Both the position numbers and the translations under genes were made by a program. The notes under the pieces are model-generated. The model was given only the letters and a program-made list of their open reading frames with translations. It searched no databases and was not told the DNA's origin. Shown here piece after piece: positions 8,811 to 18,075 of a stretch of DNA of 64,000 nt. Location: contig CACZJU010000012.1 of the NCBI GenBank assembly GCA_902781515.1, positions 1 through 64,000 on the forward strand, given 5' to 3'. This stretch comes from an uncultured Bacteroidales bacterium. Its GTDB lineage: Bacteria; Bacteroidota; Bacteroidia; Bacteroidales; Bacteroidaceae. Numbering within the stretch: position 1 is the first letter of the stretch; the number at the start of each line of letters is the position of its first letter.

Positions 8811-8850
8811 AGTTTATTAGATGTTTTAAATGGAATTACAATTTAAGGTA

Positions 8851-9930
8851 TTATTTGTCAGTTCCGAACTTATAGATTGTCTTTTGAGTGTATAGTTCTC
8901 CTGGACGAAGAACAACACTGGGGAAATAAGGACGGTTGGGACTATCGGGGAAGTGCTGAGCCTCGAAGCACAGAGCTGAGCGTCGGGGAGCCGTAGCACC
9001 GAACTGTAGTGGATAGCCAGTTGCCCAGTTGTCGCTATAGAACTGAACACCGGGTTCTGTTGTCCAAACTTCCATAGTACGTCCGCTTACGGGTTCTGTC
9101 ATTTCTGCAGCCAATGAAAGTTCTCCTGGTTCCTGTTTGTTCAGTACGAAGCAGTGGTCGTAGCCTGCGCCGTTTATGATTTGTACATCATCGGCATCAA
9201 TGTCCTTTCCTACAGCCTTTGGTGTGCGGAAATCAAATGGTGTTCCGTCAACCTTTAGGATTTCACCCGTTGGAATCGATGTGTCGTCAATGGGTATAAA
9301 GTGGTCGGCATTGATTCGCAGAATTACGTTTGTAGCCTCGGGAGTCGGGTTCTGAATACCGCAAAGCGAGAAGTAACCATGATGAGTCATGTTCACAATG
9401 GTCTTCTTGTTTGTCATACCACGATAATCGATAACCAGTTCATTGTCATCAGTCAGTGTGTAGCGCACTGTCATCTTCAGCTCACCGGGGAATCCTTCTT
9501 CATAGTATGCAAAGGTGTAGCGCAGTACGAGTTCTCGTTCGTTTACCTGTTCGGCATCCCAAACTCTTGCATGAGCTCCTGTAGGTCCTCCGTGAAGGTT
9601 GTTGGGACCGTTGTTGATAGCCAAACTGTATTCTTTTCCGTTCATTGTGAATTTACCCTTGCAAATACGGTTGCCATAGCGACCAATAAGGGTAGAGAGG
9701 AATGGTTCGGGACTTGCTACTACGTCCTTGATATTGTCGTGTCCCTGAATAATGTTGGCAACTTTACCATCGCGGTCAGGTACCATTATAGACACAAGAG
9801 CACCACCATAGTTGGTGATGTCTACTTCCATTCCATTATTGTTCACGAGAGTGTACAGGTCAGTCTCTTTTCCTTGTACAACGGCCTGAAAATCTTCACG
9901 CTTCAGGCCCGAGATGTGTTGTGGTGTCAT
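8851..9930 (-). CDS. galM: Aldose 1-epimerase (mutarotase), cytosolic
   Basis: Second mutarotase of the window, 359 residues and without a signal peptide. It therefore acts in the cytoplasm, supplying alpha-galactose to GalK. It shares with the lipoprotein paralogue the blocks GGALVSIMVPDRDG, LIGRYGNRICKGKF, NLHGGPTGAHARVWDAE, NMTHHGYFSLCG and the C-terminal glutamate in CFEAQHFPDSPN. The start is taken at 9930 (MTPQHISGLKRED), because a -7 promoter box lies at 9966-9973. An upstream in-frame ATG at 10074 is on the wrong side of that box. First gene of the gal operon. Confidence 0.94.
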   Translation of the reverse strand: MTPQHISGLKREDFQAVVQGKETDLYTLVNNNGMEVDITNYGGALVSIMVPDRDGKVANIIQGHDNIKDVVASPEPFLSTLIGRYGNRICKGKFTMNGKEYSLAINNGPNNLHGGPTGAHARVWDAEQVNERELVLRYTFAYYEEGFPGELKMTVRYTLTDDNELVIDYRGMTNKKTIVNMTHHGYFSLCGIQNPTPEATNVILRINADHFIPIDDTSIPTGEILKVDGTPFDFRTPKAVGKDIDADDVQIINGAGYDHCFVLNKQEPGELSLAAEMTEPVSGRTMEVWTTEPGVQFYSDNWATGYPLQFGATAPRRSALCFEAQHFPDSPNRPYFPSVVLRPGELYTQKTIYKFGTDK

Positions 9931-9965
9931 GGTTGTTTTGTTTAAGTTTGTTAGTGAATGTGCCA

Positions 9966-9973
9966 CAAACTTA
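9966..9973 (-). promoter_or_regulatory. -7 box of the galM2-MFS-galK operon
   Basis: CAAACTTA on the plus strand reads TAAGTTTG on the minus strand. A CAA at 9994-9996 gives a possible -33 element 20 nt away. It lies 36 nt upstream of the galM2 start and decides that start. Confidence 0.6.
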
Positions 9974-10036
9974 CCAAAACTTTTTGACCTGTGCAACGAA
10001 ACTTGTGAAAAAGTTTCAAATAAGTAAGTATTTATA

Positions 10037-11134
10037 TTATTGTAACCATGTGTCGAGGTATCGTTGTGCCACAACTACAGGGTCGTGATGACGGCGAACA
10101 TATTCGATACTATCGAGTGACAATTGCCGCACATCATCCGGATGTGACAGCAGTCGTGATTCTATCTGTTTGACCACATCGTCTTCTGTCGGTTGAACGT
10201 TGATGATGGGTCTCAGTTTTTCTTCGCCTAATAGCTTATAGTGTTCTTCTTCACCACCTCCCACAAGTACCAATCCTCTTGACATTGCTAAAAGACCGTT
10301 CATGGCAGGAGTGTATGAATACAGTTGGTCGAGTAATATATGGCTGTCTTCCAGCAGACGATTGTATTCTTGGAATGGTACATCTGTGACTTTGACAATT
10401 TGCATTTTATTGCCATATTCGGCTTGCAGACGTTCCAAGGCCCTCAGCATAATATCTGTACCTTTGTATTCACTGCGTTTGCTTTGTATTCCGATGAAAA
10501 AACGCAGAGGGGAATACGAGTCAGCAGGTTTTGTCTGATGTTTCGGAACTGCACATGGGAAAGGAATGTATGTGAGTTTGTCTGCGTATTTGACACGACA
10601 ACATACATACATTTCATAAAGACCCGCAATTATTCCATCACAGTCGTCTGCGATATAGTCAAACAAATCTCCTTTTGCCCCCTTGAGCCATACGGCTTCC
10701 ATGTCGTCTGTAAAGGAATTGTGTCGTCGCTGACCAAAGAGATAGAAATCACTATATCGGAATGTTTCGGGCTTTAGCCCTTCTTCTACCCAAGGTTTAT
10801 CTATTCCTAACGAACCAAGAAACATACGCCCATTCTGATTGCGTAATTGTTTGTAGTAGGGTAGTATGCGCTCTGCTCTTAGGTCGAGGAATACAGGGTT
10901 TATAAGTTGCACCACATCGTAATCGCGCAATTTGGGAATGATTCGATGAATATCATAGAGATAGCGAAGGGTATCTATTTTGCCAAGTGAACGACGGCGA
11001 AGATCGATATCACGATGATAATTCTTCCACACATCGCCATCGCTGACAACAGTCACTTCATGACCGAGGGCTCGCAGTCCCTCTGCCAGCCCCCAGTGCA
11101 CGTTACTATATTCCCCTAATAGGAGTATCCTCAT
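10037..11134 (-). CDS. Glycosyltransferase, GT-B fold (family 4-like)
   Basis: Predicted cytoplasmic sugar transferase of 365 residues. The N-terminus MRILLLGEYSNVHWGLAEGLRALGHEVTVV is the typical GT-B opening: a beta strand followed by a glycine-rich turn. The C-terminal half has IGIQSKRSEYKGTDIMLRALERL and the LAMSRGLVLVGGGEEE stretch, like the nucleotide-sugar-binding E-x7-E zone of GT4 enzymes. Its ATG overlaps the stop of the upstream giant glycosidase by four bases (ATGA), so the two are translationally coupled. Donor and acceptor cannot be told from sequence. Confidence 0.75.
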   Translation of the reverse strand: MRILLLGEYSNVHWGLAEGLRALGHEVTVVSDGDVWKNYHRDIDLRRRSLGKIDTLRYLYDIHRIIPKLRDYDVVQLINPVFLDLRAERILPYYKQLRNQNGRMFLGSLGIDKPWVEEGLKPETFRYSDFYLFGQRRHNSFTDDMEAVWLKGAKGDLFDYIADDCDGIIAGLYEMYVCCRVKYADKLTYIPFPCAVPKHQTKPADSYSPLRFFIGIQSKRSEYKGTDIMLRALERLQAEYGNKMQIVKVTDVPFQEYNRLLEDSHILLDQLYSYTPAMNGLLAMSRGLVLVGGGEEEHYKLLGEEKLRPIINVQPTEDDVVKQIESRLLSHPDDVRQLSLDSIEYVRRHHDPVVVAQRYLDTWLQ

Positions 11135-14100
11135 TTTACCACTACTTTCTTTCCGTTCTTAATGTACAATCCACGCTTTAATTGTGAATCTCCAACGCGG
11201 CGTCCGCCCAGGTCATAAACGGCTCTATTGTTAATTATCAATTGTCCATTGTTTATTACCTCAATACCATCTGGCAACGGCTCCACGTATTCCCAACGAA
11301 GACCGAAGTCGTCGGCACTCCACCATGCGCTGCCGCTCGTGTTCTTTGCCTGCATACCAATGCGCAGAGTATCACCAGTGCGTACAATTACTTGCGGAGT
11401 TTCTGCCAACTGCCAACCTTTCTGGTATGGGCTGCCGCCTTCGCTGACATTTCCTGTGGGAGTGATTGTGGCTGTCTTCTGTTCTTTCTCCTCACCATTT
11501 CCATTGAATACTGTTGCAGAAAGTGTAAATTCCTCGTTTGTGCTACCGCGAAGCAGTGCTTTTACACTATATTTGCCTTCAGGAAGATAGTTGATGTCCT
11601 GTGACATTGTGCTGGTAAATGCACTTCCTTTCCACAGATTCCAATATACATTTGACGCATTTCCGTCGCTCGCTTCACCTGTGCCAGTACCAGAGTTTTC
11701 TACTGTCCATCCGTATGTGTTAGAACGTTTACAACTTGGATTTATGATGTATGCCGAAGCATCTGTGCCTTCTTGCTTGAAGAAGAGTTCGCGAGCACGT
11801 TGCTCGGCAGAACGTCGCGCCTCCATATATTGTTGATGTCCGTCACCTGTTAGTTCGGCAATACGAACCAGCTTGAATTCATCGCCACCGGCCCATCGAC
11901 CACCCATTTCGCCAATGTTCTTAATACCGATGCGTATCTTTCCGCCCAGTATTGCTATTCCTGAAACTGTGGTTCTGCGATTGTAATCAATTTGACTGTC
12001 CTCTGTGACAGGAGTGGCATATTGCACGCTGTCGGCTTGTGCATACAGAACTACGCTACCATTCACGTTATTCGTTGTTCCGTCTGCTGTATTGAATACG
12101 GCTGCAGATAATTCATATATTCCTGCCGGAAGGTCCTCAATGTCCTGATAATAGTCGAAGTGCATACCCGCTGCAGTTTCGTTCCAAACTTCCATATAGG
12201 TATCTCCTGTCGCTTTCGTATATCCAGCAGAAGCGTCCTTAACGCAAGTCCAACCTGGCACTTCGTTCTTACTTGATACAAGGATGTTGGGGTTTTGAAC
12301 ATATCCAGTGGTTACAGGAGCACCTGTTACCTCGTCGCCAACTGTACGCTTTATATAGAGCCGCAGTTGAGTATTTTCAATGTCGAAGTCTGAGAGGGGG
12401 AAAGAATATTTTAAAGTCTCGTTATCGAACTTGTATCGCAAGGTTTCTGTGTAATAATCCTCCCACGTTCCCTCTCCATTAAGTCTTTGGATGGTGAGAA
12501 TATCCGTGAGGTCACCATTTTTATTCTCTATGTTCACCACCAGTTCATTGTCAACTTCGTTTATACGGGCCGTCATAGTCGGAGTCTTTATGCCAGGTTT
12601 CCACCATATGGGGGTAAATTGAACCTTTGAGTTGTAGGCGAAGTCCGACTTCGAGTCACGGTAGACTCTTCCTGCTGGCAACAGACTACCATCATCCCAA
12701 TTGATGGCACAGCGGTAATATGTATCCCAATTGTAGAAGGCATAGCGCTCAACGAACGAACAAGTGTCCAGGACGTTAAGGATTTCCTTCATAGCTTTGC
12801 GTTGCTTCTCGAGTTTTGCGCTATAGCTATCAGGCCACGATTCTGTCGTCCACGATGCACCGTTATTCCATTCTGTAATCCAAATAGGGCGTTTGGTGGA
12901 GTCGTAGATACTCTTCAGCTTATTGTACCAAGCCTGCCCGTTGGTGGCCTCATTCGTGCCCCAATATGCATGGAAGGCTACGAAGTCGCAACGGTAAGCC
13001 ATATTGTTGACGTTAGTTATATATTCCGTTAGCCATGAAGCGTCTGTAGGGGCGGGACTACCTATGCGCATACCGGCTACTTGGAAATCAGGAGTTTTTT
13101 CACATGCGGTCCAAGCCGATATTGTTCCGCCACAGGCACAATCGGTGTGCTGCTCGCTGTGTTCTGGTTCGTTGAATGACAGACAAGCTGTTGCACTTGT
13201 ATGTCCAGAAATGTCACCAATAGAAGGCCAGTATATATGCTGACGGATGGGAATGTATTCAGTATCGTATGTTGAGGCGCGATCGGCACTCCATGTATAG
13301 AACCATGTTGCACGCACCTTAGAGGTCTCTGTGGCTATAGCGCTATTTGACGTGGTGCTGCACCAGCCTTTCTTGCTTACATACTGCCACTTCTTTATTA
13401 TAATACTTGAAACGCGTCCGCGCAGAGCATCGGGCAATACAGGTACTTCTATGTCGTTGTGGTCAGCCACATACACTCTGCTGTATCCGCTTCCGGATGT
13501 TCCAGTTGCCAGAGTCGCCATATATCCGCGTTTCAGGCGGAACGAACGCATACGGTTTGAATTCTTACCCAGCGTTCCCGCACCTCCGACTTTGTATTCT
13601 ATTGCCTCGCCTGTATACTGTTCACCATCGTATCCAGTCAGTATAGCACTGTTGACGTATGGCATCACTAATGCTCCGTTCAGATAGATTACCACGCGGC
13701 AGTTCACATCCACCTTTGCTTCCACTCCATTGATGCTGATTTGTGAAAGGTAGTTCTTTATGACATCGCTTGGACGATTGTTGTCGAATATAAGCCAAGC
13801 TTTTTCATTTACGAGGTTTATGTTACACTTCGTCAACGGAGCGCTCTCGGATATGATGTGCAGATCTATCTGTTCATCGAGGTCCATCTTAGCATTCTTC
13901 AGTAAAATTACTTTGCGGGTGTTGTTTCCATATTTGTCCACAGTTACACCACCGCCAGTGGTTACGGCCTTTGTTTCGCTCAGCAGTTCTGGCATATAAC
14001 TTGCTGCATATGTTGAGCGCATAATTGTCCATTCGGCCTCTGTACCTTGCATTGAATACTGGGGCAATGTGTATGTGGAGATTTCGTCGATTGGACTTCC

Positions 14101-15060
14101 GTTCAGATATACCTTTACTTTATTTGTCTCGAATGTGAATACATAGTTGCCAGGCTGCGACATAGTGTAACGCATGCCTTCTCCCTCTTTGCTGCGAATC
14201 AGAATATATACGGAGTCTGATGCATTTGCCTCGTTAAGTGCAAAATCGGAAATTCCAAGTGAAAAACTGCTGCCGAAGTCGTCCATCTCCGTAGCCGTCA
14301 GCATTACGTTGCTAAATCCATTTATCATATTTGCCACCGAGTCACGTAAGGTGGTGGCGCGATTCATGAACTGTTCTAATGTGTATTCGGTTTCATTGTT
14401 AATCCAGTAACGGGCGTTCAAAACGCTTTTTGGCATTTTGTTTCGATAACCAAGTGGGTATTTATACCCAGTATTCATTTCTTGGTCGATGAAGTCCACA
14501 ACGTTGCCGAGGTCCCTTATCGCCCATGCCTTGCGGCTGGCTTCCATTCCGTTGTCGTTGCTTGGAAATATGTGGAAAAATGTTGTGCTGTCACCTTGTG
14601 CTTTGTCGTACCATACACCAATTTCGTCGGTAGTTTCGTCTCTGTCAACACCCAACGTTGCACTGGTGTTTTTACGATTTACCAATTGACCATTCTTGTC
14701 CATTCTAATGCGCCAGTCATAGGTCGCGCTTGTACTGGATGCTTGATTAAGTATAACGCTATAACTATTCGAACTACTGGCAGCCATGTATTTGCCACTT
14801 GCCTTATGGCGGAGCTTTATAAATCCGTTTATCGTTGACTTTTCTGCGGTAAACAAATACTGCTCGTCGTTTTCGGCATTGTACTCTACAAGTCGCGGAC
14901 TGTCCTGCGTCGAAGATGGAGCCAGTACACGATTGTAGTAAGTATTATAAATGTAGTAATCCTGTCCCTCTACAATTGTGTAGATGGAATTGTCTTCAGC
15001 CTTTACGGCAATGTTTGAAACCATGCACAAGATGGCAGCAATAAGGGAGATTCTTTTCAT
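11131..15060 (-). CDS. Large secreted glycoside hydrolase, GH128-like, multidomain
   Basis: A 1309-residue exported protein with signal peptide MKRISLIAAILCMVSNIAVKA. Residues about 25-190 look like a beta-trefoil or lectin-like domain (YYIYNTYYNRVLAPSS, HKASGKYMAASSS). Residues about 560-820 contain a TIM-barrel glycosidase resembling the Asl1/GH128 catalytic core: SFNEPEHSEQ near 632 provides the presumed acid/base glutamate and PIWITEWNNGASW near 727 the nucleophile. Two related beta-sandwich domains follow (about 935-1080 and 1105-1250), each containing a W-N-x-x-x-G-x-x-F/-T-x-x-x-Q-D-I pattern. The tail RAVYDLGGRRVGDSQLKRG ending in KKVVVK resembles a T9SS sorting tail. The start at 15060 is set by the promoter at 15082-15089. 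The exact glucan substrate is unknown. Confidence 0.8.
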   Translation of the reverse strand: MKRISLIAAILCMVSNIAVKAEDNSIYTIVEGQDYYIYNTYYNRVLAPSSTQDSPRLVEYNAENDEQYLFTAEKSTINGFIKLRHKASGKYMAASSSNSYSVILNQASSTSATYDWRIRMDKNGQLVNRKNTSATLGVDRDETTDEIGVWYDKAQGDSTTFFHIFPSNDNGMEASRKAWAIRDLGNVVDFIDQEMNTGYKYPLGYRNKMPKSVLNARYWINNETEYTLEQFMNRATTLRDSVANMINGFSNVMLTATEMDDFGSSFSLGISDFALNEANASDSVYILIRSKEGEGMRYTMSQPGNYVFTFETNKVKVYLNGSPIDEISTYTLPQYSMQGTEAEWTIMRSTYAASYMPELLSETKAVTTGGGVTVDKYGNNTRKVILLKNAKMDLDEQIDLHIISESAPLTKCNINLVNEKAWLIFDNNRPSDVIKNYLSQISINGVEAKVDVNCRVVIYLNGALVMPYVNSAILTGYDGEQYTGEAIEYKVGGAGTLGKNSNRMRSFRLKRGYMATLATGTSGSGYSRVYVADHNDIEVPVLPDALRGRVSSIIIKKWQYVSKKGWCSTTSNSAIATETSKVRATWFYTWSADRASTYDTEYIPIRQHIYWPSIGDISGHTSATACLSFNEPEHSEQHTDCACGGTISAWTACEKTPDFQVAGMRIGSPAPTDASWLTEYITNVNNMAYRCDFVAFHAYWGTNEATNGQAWYNKLKSIYDSTKRPIWITEWNNGASWTTESWPDSYSAKLEKQRKAMKEILNVLDTCSFVERYAFYNWDTYYRCAINWDDGSLLPAGRVYRDSKSDFAYNSKVQFTPIWWKPGIKTPTMTARINEVDNELVVNIENKNGDLTDILTIQRLNGEGTWEDYYTETLRYKFDNETLKYSFPLSDFDIENTQLRLYIKRTVGDEVTGAPVTTGYVQNPNILVSSKNEVPGWTCVKDASAGYTKATGDTYMEVWNETAAGMHFDYYQDIEDLPAGIYELSAAVFNTADGTTNNVNGSVVLYAQADSVQYATPVTEDSQIDYNRRTTVSGIAILGGKIRIGIKNIGEMGGRWAGGDEFKLVRIAELTGDGHQQYMEARRSAEQRARELFFKQEGTDASAYIINPSCKRSNTYGWTVENSGTGTGEASDGNASNVYWNLWKGSAFTSTMSQDINYLPEGKYSVKALLRGSTNEEFTLSATVFNGNGEEKEQKTATITPTGNVSEGGSPYQKGWQLAETPQVIVRTGDTLRIGMQAKNTSGSAWWSADDFGLRWEYVEPLPDGIEVINNGQLIINNRAVYDLGGRRVGDSQLKRGLYIKNGKKVVVK

Positions 15061-15081
15061 GAAATTAGCAACTATTGAGGG

Positions 15082-15089
15082 CAAAGTTA
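15082..15089 (-). promoter_or_regulatory. -7 box of the GH128-like gene
   Basis: CAAAGTTA reads TAACTTTG on the minus strand, 22 nt before the chosen ATG at 15060. An in-frame ATG at 15084 falls inside this box and is therefore not the start. Confidence 0.55.
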
Positions 15090-15131
15090 AGAAAAATATT
15101 TTATATCTTCATAATTTTTCGGAAACAAGGT

Positions 15132-16085
15132 CTAAGATACAACATTTTTCGGATTTCCGTTTATGAATGCCACAAGATTTTCCACAGCTACATCGATTAG
15201 TCTTTGACGTGATTCGCTGCTTGCCCATGCAATGTGCGGAGTCAGGTAGCAGCGAGGCGCTGTAAGCAGTGGACAGTCCTTTCTCGCAGGTTCAACAGAG
15301 AGAACATCAGCACAATAAGCCTGTATCCTGTTCTCGTTCAGAGCCTTTGCCACAGCTCGTTCGTTTACAAGTGGACCTCTTCCTGTATTTATGATAATCG
15401 CAGAGGACTTCATTAAGGCTAAAGTCTCAACATTTATTATCTCTCGAGTTTCCTCTGTAAGCGGACAATTTAACGAGAGTATATCGGCTTGTTTCAGGGC
15501 CTCGTGCCATGTTGCACGCTCAATGTCAGAGGGGAGGTCTGTGCGATTGCTTACAGCCACCACCCGTATGCCCATTGCTTTGGCTATACTTGCCACCCTC
15601 ATCCCAATATTACCCATGCCGCGAATAACCATTGTCTTGCCCTCCAACTCTGTTATTTTGGTGTCCATCCACATAAAATCGGGGCTCTGTGTCCAACGTC
15701 CCTTGGAGTTCTCTTCGGCATAATGAGCTACGCTATTAGTCACATGCAGAAGTAATGCGAAAACTAGTTGTGCAACAGAAGGAGTACTGTATGCAGGAAT
15801 GTATGTAACCGTTATACCATGCTTGTGTGCTGCCTCTAAATCTACGACATTGTAGCCGGTTGCAAGTACTCCAATATAGCGTAGCTTTGGCAACTGCTCT
15901 ATGATGGCTTTGTCGAATACTACTTTATTAGTGAATACACCTTCTGCTTCGCGGCTGCGTTCAACCGTTAGGTTAGCTGGCGTGCGTTCGTATGTTGTTA
16001 GTTCTACGTTCGGCAACTGCTCAAGCTGATGCCAGTCGAGGTCGTCTTGCCTCACCGAATGATCGTCGAGTATGACAATTTTCAT
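15132..16085 (-). CDS. D-2-hydroxyacid dehydrogenase (NAD-binding)
   Basis: Cytoplasmic oxidoreductase of 317 residues in the 2-hydroxyacid dehydrogenase family, probably hydroxypyruvate/glycerate dehydrogenase-like. The Rossmann motif GMGNIGMRVASIAKAMG is near residue 155. The catalytic arginine is in NTGRGPLVNE (about 232), the glutamate in DVLSVEPARKDCPLL (about 262) and the histidine in TPHIAWASSESRQRL (about 283). All three catalytic residues are present. It starts 21 nt after the murB stop and ends a three-gene operon. Substrate is not determined by sequence. Confidence 0.88.
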   Translation of the reverse strand: MKIVILDDHSVRQDDLDWHQLEQLPNVELTTYERTPANLTVERSREAEGVFTNKVVFDKAIIEQLPKLRYIGVLATGYNVVDLEAAHKHGITVTYIPAYSTPSVAQLVFALLLHVTNSVAHYAEENSKGRWTQSPDFMWMDTKITELEGKTMVIRGMGNIGMRVASIAKAMGIRVVAVSNRTDLPSDIERATWHEALKQADILSLNCPLTEETREIINVETLALMKSSAIIINTGRGPLVNERAVAKALNENRIQAYCADVLSVEPARKDCPLLTAPRCYLTPHIAWASSESRQRLIDVAVENLVAFINGNPKNVVS

Positions 16086-16106
16086 GGTACGTCTTTTGCC
16101 GTTATC

Positions 16107-17105
16107 CTATATAAAGTTTACTTCTGGATGTATGTCAATGCCGAATCGTTTATTTACGTCTGCTCTCACAGCGTTGCAGAGTTTTAAGATATCTTCTCCA
16201 CTGGCACCTCCAAGGTTCACAAGTACAAGGGCCTGACGGTCGTGTACGGCGGCTTTCCCAAGTGAACGTCCTTTCCATCCGCATTGTTCAATCATCCATC
16301 CTGCAGGAATCTTTACATGTTCTGCGTCTACATCATAGTGGGGCATATGCGTGTATTGTTGTGCCAATTCTTCATATTTCTCACGACTTACCACGGGGTT
16401 CATGAAGAAACTGCCGGCATTGCCAAGTACTTTGGGATCAGGTAACTTTGAATGGCGAATTTCAATAACAATGTCGCGTAACTGTTGTGCTGTAAGAGTG
16501 TCTGTGCCGATGCCCTTTCGCTCTAGTTCTACTCTTATACCTCCATAGTCCAGCCGTGGTGTGAAAGTATCGTACAACTGGTATGTGACATACAATACAG
16601 CCCATTTCCCCTTGTATTCGTCAGTCTTAAAAATGCTCTGCCTGTATCCATATCTACACTCTTCATTGCTGAAGATTCGACGTTCTCCAGATACCAAATT
16701 CATACAATCCACTTCAACTATAAAATCCTTTGCTTCGCTGCCGTATGCTCCGATGTTTTGTACGGCTGAAGCTCCAACCTCGCCTGGGATGAGTGAGAGA
16801 TTTTCCAAACCATACATATTATGCTGGATGGTATAGTCCACCAACTCGTCCCATATCACTCCTGCTCCTACGCGTAAACGACAGTCTTCAAGTTCCTCTA
16901 TTGTCGTGATTCTCGAATGCAGAATGGTACCCTTGTAGTCATCGAGAAATAGCAGGTTGCTGCCTCCTCCGATATGCAGAACGGGGCTTTGTCCTATTAC
17001 TGATAGAAGTTCGTCCGGAGTGTTATACTCAATTAAAGTGTTGCATTTGGCGGAAATTCCAAATGTATTAAGACTCAGTAGGTTATAGTCATGCTTAATT
17101 TTCAT
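16107..17105 (-). CDS. murB: UDP-N-acetylenolpyruvoylglucosamine reductase
   Basis: FAD- and NADPH-dependent reductase making UDP-MurNAc for peptidoglycan. The 332-residue protein is a type I MurB. N-terminal LNTFGISAKC, FAD-binding GGGSNLLFLDDYKGT near residue 47, IPGEVGASAVQNIGAYG near 108, the Y-x-Y-R-x-S region CRYGYRQSIFK, the active-site serine in GNAGSFFMNP, and the terminal glutamate in IHPEVNFI are all visible. Its ATG overlaps the 3' end of the upstream DUF4348 gene by 11 nt, so it is translationally coupled. Confidence 0.95.
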   Translation of the reverse strand: MKIKHDYNLLSLNTFGISAKCNTLIEYNTPDELLSVIGQSPVLHIGGGSNLLFLDDYKGTILHSRITTIEELEDCRLRVGAGVIWDELVDYTIQHNMYGLENLSLIPGEVGASAVQNIGAYGSEAKDFIVEVDCMNLVSGERRIFSNEECRYGYRQSIFKTDEYKGKWAVLYVTYQLYDTFTPRLDYGGIRVELERKGIGTDTLTAQQLRDIVIEIRHSKLPDPKVLGNAGSFFMNPVVSREKYEELAQQYTHMPHYDVDAEHVKIPAGWMIEQCGWKGRSLGKAAVHDRQALVLVNLGGASGEDILKLCNAVRADVNKRFGIDIHPEVNFI

Positions 17106-17958
17106 AAGAAATTAGTTTCCATCCGCTGTTATCTCGACGAAAATCAAAGATGTTCATCATGCTGTTCGATATTCCGCACTGAAGCATTAGTATATGGGTG
17201 GGGTTTGGATAATCCTGTCCGAAATCGATGTTTACAAATCTATTTTCTGGCATCTCTGGGCGGAATGCAGGCCATTGTCCACGTTCTATTGTCCCCACAA
17301 TTTCGTCTTCTTCCTCTTCTTCTTCATCGCCGATTTTCACACGTAGTTGTTCGGCAACGTTTTCCAACTGGAAAACACTATCAGCAACAAACTGTCCGTA
17401 AAATTTCATAAAGTCGCTAAGTTGCTGAGGCATTCCTGTGTGGTTGCTGCTGGTCAGATACCAACGTCCATCGTTACGAGTGAACTTGTAACATTTCATA
17501 TTCTGTTGCTCCAGTTCAATCACCTGCATCGTTATGCAATCCAATATTGTGTCACTTTCCAGCATTTCCATCTGACTGCGGTCTCCCAGTAGGATTGTGT
17601 AGTAGTCGTTACCAGGTAACAGAAATTCGCTGCGGAACTGCTTTCCGCTATTCAGCGTGCGCTCTGTACCATTAAGTTCTGTAATAGGTAATGGAAATCG
17701 CACTCGTTGAGCTTGGAAACGCTTGTCGTGTGTGAAGGCAAAAATAAAATCGCCGAAAACCTCGGTAGGCACTTCTTCCATTGACAGTCCATCGTTGTCT
17801 TCTTCTTCAAAGAATAAGGTAGAGTCGTTGTCCAGTGAGTCGGCAAATTCCAACGAATCTGCTGTTTGGTTATCTGCACCTGTGTTTCCTCTCCCGCACG
17901 ATATTACTGCCGCCGTTATGATGCAAAGCACGAGAAATCTACTAATTTTACCAATCAT
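17095..17958 (-). CDS. DUF4348-like lipoprotein
   Basis: Predicted exported lipoprotein of 287 residues. The signal peptide MIGKISRFLVLCIITAAVISC ends in a lipobox with Cys21. A very acidic linker follows (residues about 30-62, rich in D, E and S), then a globular domain (FGDFIFAFTHDKRFQAQRV onward) resembling the Bacteroidetes family DUF4348. A second acidic run, EEEEEEDE, lies near residue 210. Function is unknown. It is the first gene of an operon with murB, which might suggest an envelope role (inference). Confidence 0.75.
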   Translation of the reverse strand: MIGKISRFLVLCIITAAVISCGRGNTGADNQTADSLEFADSLDNDSTLFFEEEDNDGLSMEEVPTEVFGDFIFAFTHDKRFQAQRVRFPLPITELNGTERTLNSGKQFRSEFLLPGNDYYTILLGDRSQMEMLESDTILDCITMQVIELEQQNMKCYKFTRNDGRWYLTSSNHTGMPQQLSDFMKFYGQFVADSVFQLENVAEQLRVKIGDEEEEEEDEIVGTIERGQWPAFRPEMPENRFVNIDFGQDYPNPTHILMLQCGISNSMMNIFDFRRDNSGWKLISYEN

Positions 17959-17984
17959 TGCTTATAAAGCTGTAAAAAGTTTTG

Positions 17985-17992
17985 CAAAGATA
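17985..17992 (-). promoter_or_regulatory. -7 box of the DUF4348-murB operon
   Basis: CAAAGATA reads TATCTTTG on the minus strand, 26 nt upstream of the DUF4348 ATG at 17958. No good -33 element is seen at the usual distance. Confidence 0.5.
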
Positions 17993-18005
17993 TAAAATAA
18001 TTAGT

Positions 18006-18030
18006 AAATGGTAAATGGTAAATGGTAAAT
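18006..18030. repeat. ATGGTAAATGGTAAAT repeat upstream of pheS
   Basis: Tandem GTAAATG heptamers, identical to one end of the inverted-repeat elements in the nqr operon (55541-55560 and 57936-57958), end just before the pheS -7 box. Only one end is present here. Confidence 0.7.
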
Positions 18031-18036
18031 TATTTG

Positions 18037-18044
18037 TATTTTTG
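18037..18044 (+). promoter_or_regulatory. -7 box of pheS
   Basis: TATTTTTG matches TAnnTTTG, 31 nt before the ATG at 18076. The in-frame ATG at 18022 lies upstream of this box and is not used. Confidence 0.5.
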
Positions 18045-18075
18045 CCGAGCAAAAACGAATAATACAATATATACT

